Origin: Euryarchaeota archaeon UBA40
GTDB lineage: Archaea; Thermoplasmatota; Poseidoniia; Poseidoniales; Thalassarchaeaceae
NCBI GenBank assembly: GCA_002506875.1
Contig: DAYJ01000041.1
Coordinates: forward strand, 1 to 23,085
DNA: 23,085 nucleotides
Reading direction: 5' to 3'
Part shown: positions 21,991 through 23,085 of the stretch, one piece after another
Layout of the letters: every line of letters starts with the position of its first letter
Position numbering within the stretch: the first letter of the stretch is position 1
Position numbers and translations under genes: made by a program
Notes under the pieces: generated by a model
Seen by the model: only the letters and a program-made list of their open reading frames with translations
Told to the model about the DNA's origin: nothing
Databases searched by the model: none

Positions 21991-23085
21991 ATGGGTTCAG
22001 CGGTTGCCATGCAGTGCGGTTCGTGTGCAGAGGAGATTCCCAGCGATTCCCTGTTTTGTCCAGAGTGTGGGGCGCGTCAGACTCCGGGGGCCGTCTCCGG
22101 AACTGGCCTTAATTCAGCAAACGCTCCGGCTCCTAATTCTGCCCCTGATTCTGCTAATCTTCCTCCAGTGACTCCAATGCAACAACCCGAACAGATGGGT
22201 AATTTTGTTGGAGGGGGGATTGCACCTACTATGGATCCGAATATTGTGCCCCAAAACATTGCAGATGTGGGGGCGGATCCAGAAGTTATCTCAACGAGTT
22301 TCCTCTCGTCTTTAGCCGCCGAGATTGAGGGTGGTAATGCTGCACCTCAGCCCACACCTTCTGCACAAGAAGGCCGGTCTACATCAGATATGGTTGTGGA
22401 CGCGATGGTGGAAGCCGATCGTGAGAAGAAGGCGAATGCGCGGTCTGCTTGGCTCTCCATGAATCAGCAGAGTGCTAGCGATTTTCTGAATGCTGTAGGC
22501 GCAGTTCAGAATTCCGCTTCTGTTGACCGTGGAACGCGATCTCTCGATGAGGCTGAACCCATTGAAGCGCCGAGGCCACGTTCTCCTTCGTCCTCAAGCA
22601 GCCTTCCAAACGAGCAATTAGTTCGTAGAATGGTGGAGGTAGCAGTCCGCCGAGTTGGTCGTAAACGAGGCGTAGGAACTGAATCTCCACAGGTGAAGGT
22701 AGATGGTACTTCAGTCCGCGCGAATGTTACTTACATCGATGATGGCCGCGTTCTTGATAATCCACCTGAACTCCATTCCGCATTTGAGCATGCGATTGAT
22801 ACTGAAATTCGTTTGAAGGGATATGATGTAGTTCTCGATGTTACTCTCTTCCGTAGCAAGGGTGGTTCAGTCGAATTCGCTTGGGGATTTGAACCCGAAT
22901 CAGCAGCAGAACCTGCCTCTGATGAGGAATTATTCGAATGCGGCGCATGTGGCGGCCTTGTTCGAGACAGTGATCCTTCCTGTCCTACCTGCGGTGCAGA
23001 ATTTGAGGACGATGATGACGATCCAGAACCGGCTCCTGCACGTAGCGGGCCCCCTAGTGGTCCGCGTGGTCCATCAAGAGGCGGG
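21991..23085 (+). CDS. Protein with two zinc ribbons, function unknown (partial, C-terminus outside window)
   Basis: The frame is open for 365 codons to the window edge. A first zinc ribbon lies at residues about 9-29 (CGSCAEEIPSDSLFCPECG). A long Pro/Ala/Ser-rich, probably disordered region follows. Residues about 210-310 form an ordered alpha/beta domain (EQLVRRMVEVAVRRVGRKRG to VTLFRSKGGSVEFAWGFE). A second zinc ribbon follows (CGACGGLVRDSDPSCPTCG), then an acidic run and a Gly/Pro/Ser-rich tail. No membrane segment is seen. The start is the ATG at 21991; Met7 (22009), directly before the first ribbon, is possible, and a stop at 21973 excludes earlier starts. It is divergent from the squalene synthase-like gene across 122 bases. 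Paired ribbons suggest protein or nucleic-acid binding; I do not recognise the family. Confidence 0.75.
   Translation, partial: MGSAVAMQCGSCAEEIPSDSLFCPECGARQTPGAVSGTGLNSANAPAPNSAPDSANLPPVTPMQQPEQMGNFVGGGIAPTMDPNIVPQNIADVGADPEVISTSFLSSLAAEIEGGNAAPQPTPSAQEGRSTSDMVVDAMVEADREKKANARSAWLSMNQQSASDFLNAVGAVQNSASVDRGTRSLDEAEPIEAPRPRSPSSSSSLPNEQLVRRMVEVAVRRVGRKRGVGTESPQVKVDGTSVRANVTYIDDGRVLDNPPELHSAFEHAIDTEIRLKGYDVVLDVTLFRSKGGSVEFAWGFEPESAAEPASDEELFECGACGGLVRDSDPSCPTCGAEFEDDDDDPEPAPARSGPPSGPRGPSRGG

Overview
The window reads as a piece of a planktonic euryarchaeal chromosome. The best guess is a Marine Group II/III relative (Candidatus Poseidoniia, Thermoplasmatota). Archaeal identity is firm: ribosomal proteins L37e, L44e and S27e, aIF2-alpha, Nop10, a PAC2-type chaperone, an ABCE1 ribosome-recycling ATPase, a SAMP-like ubiquitin fold protein and a tRNA-Ser without a full encoded CCA. 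The lineage guess rests on the large anchored surface protein with calcium-binding DxDxDG..D..FP repeats, the PKD/propeller protein, the ETF pair and the isoprenoid synthases, so it is an inference. Genes are tightly packed. Many start with clear GAGGTG-type Shine-Dalgarno sites, and GTG and TTG starts occur. No stretch over 300 bases lacks a gene, and I saw no insertion sequences, CRISPR array or prophage genes.

Layout. 1-1817 (-): a partial membrane-anchored protein and a multi-pass membrane protein, both unknown. 1877-2629 (+): PAP2/Aur1-like lipid phosphatase. 2714-4406 (+): electron transfer flavoprotein beta and alpha. 4395-7900 (-): rpl37e, purF and a cytoplasmic propeller-PKD protein. 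8020-9993 (+): a secreted, membrane-anchored RCC1-repeat protein. 10000-11183 (-): two small membrane proteins. 11322-13640 (+): the classical archaeal translation cluster L44e, S27e, aIF2-alpha, Nop10, PAC2 protein. 13641-13841 (-): SAMP-like protein, end to end with the PAC2 gene. 13933-14015 (+): tRNA-Ser(CGA), absent from a protein-only view. 14041-19486 (-): ABCE1 followed by two paralogous Cas4-like iron-sulfur PD-(D/E)XK nucleases with C-terminal OB-fold-like regions. 19546-21868 (-): two head-to-head prenyl synthases. 21991 to the end (+): a protein with two zinc ribbons, running off the window.

The most notable points are two. First, the ABCE1/nuclease block: ABCE1 keeps its ATPase core but has lost four of its eight canonical Fe-S cysteines, and it sits 14 bases ahead of a tandem pair of Fe-S nucleases that keep all four of theirs. 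Second, a wider pattern of lost metal ligands: L44e lacks three of four zinc cysteines and PurF lacks two of the four ligands used by the Bacillus enzyme, while L37e, S27e, Nop10 and the nucleases keep theirs.
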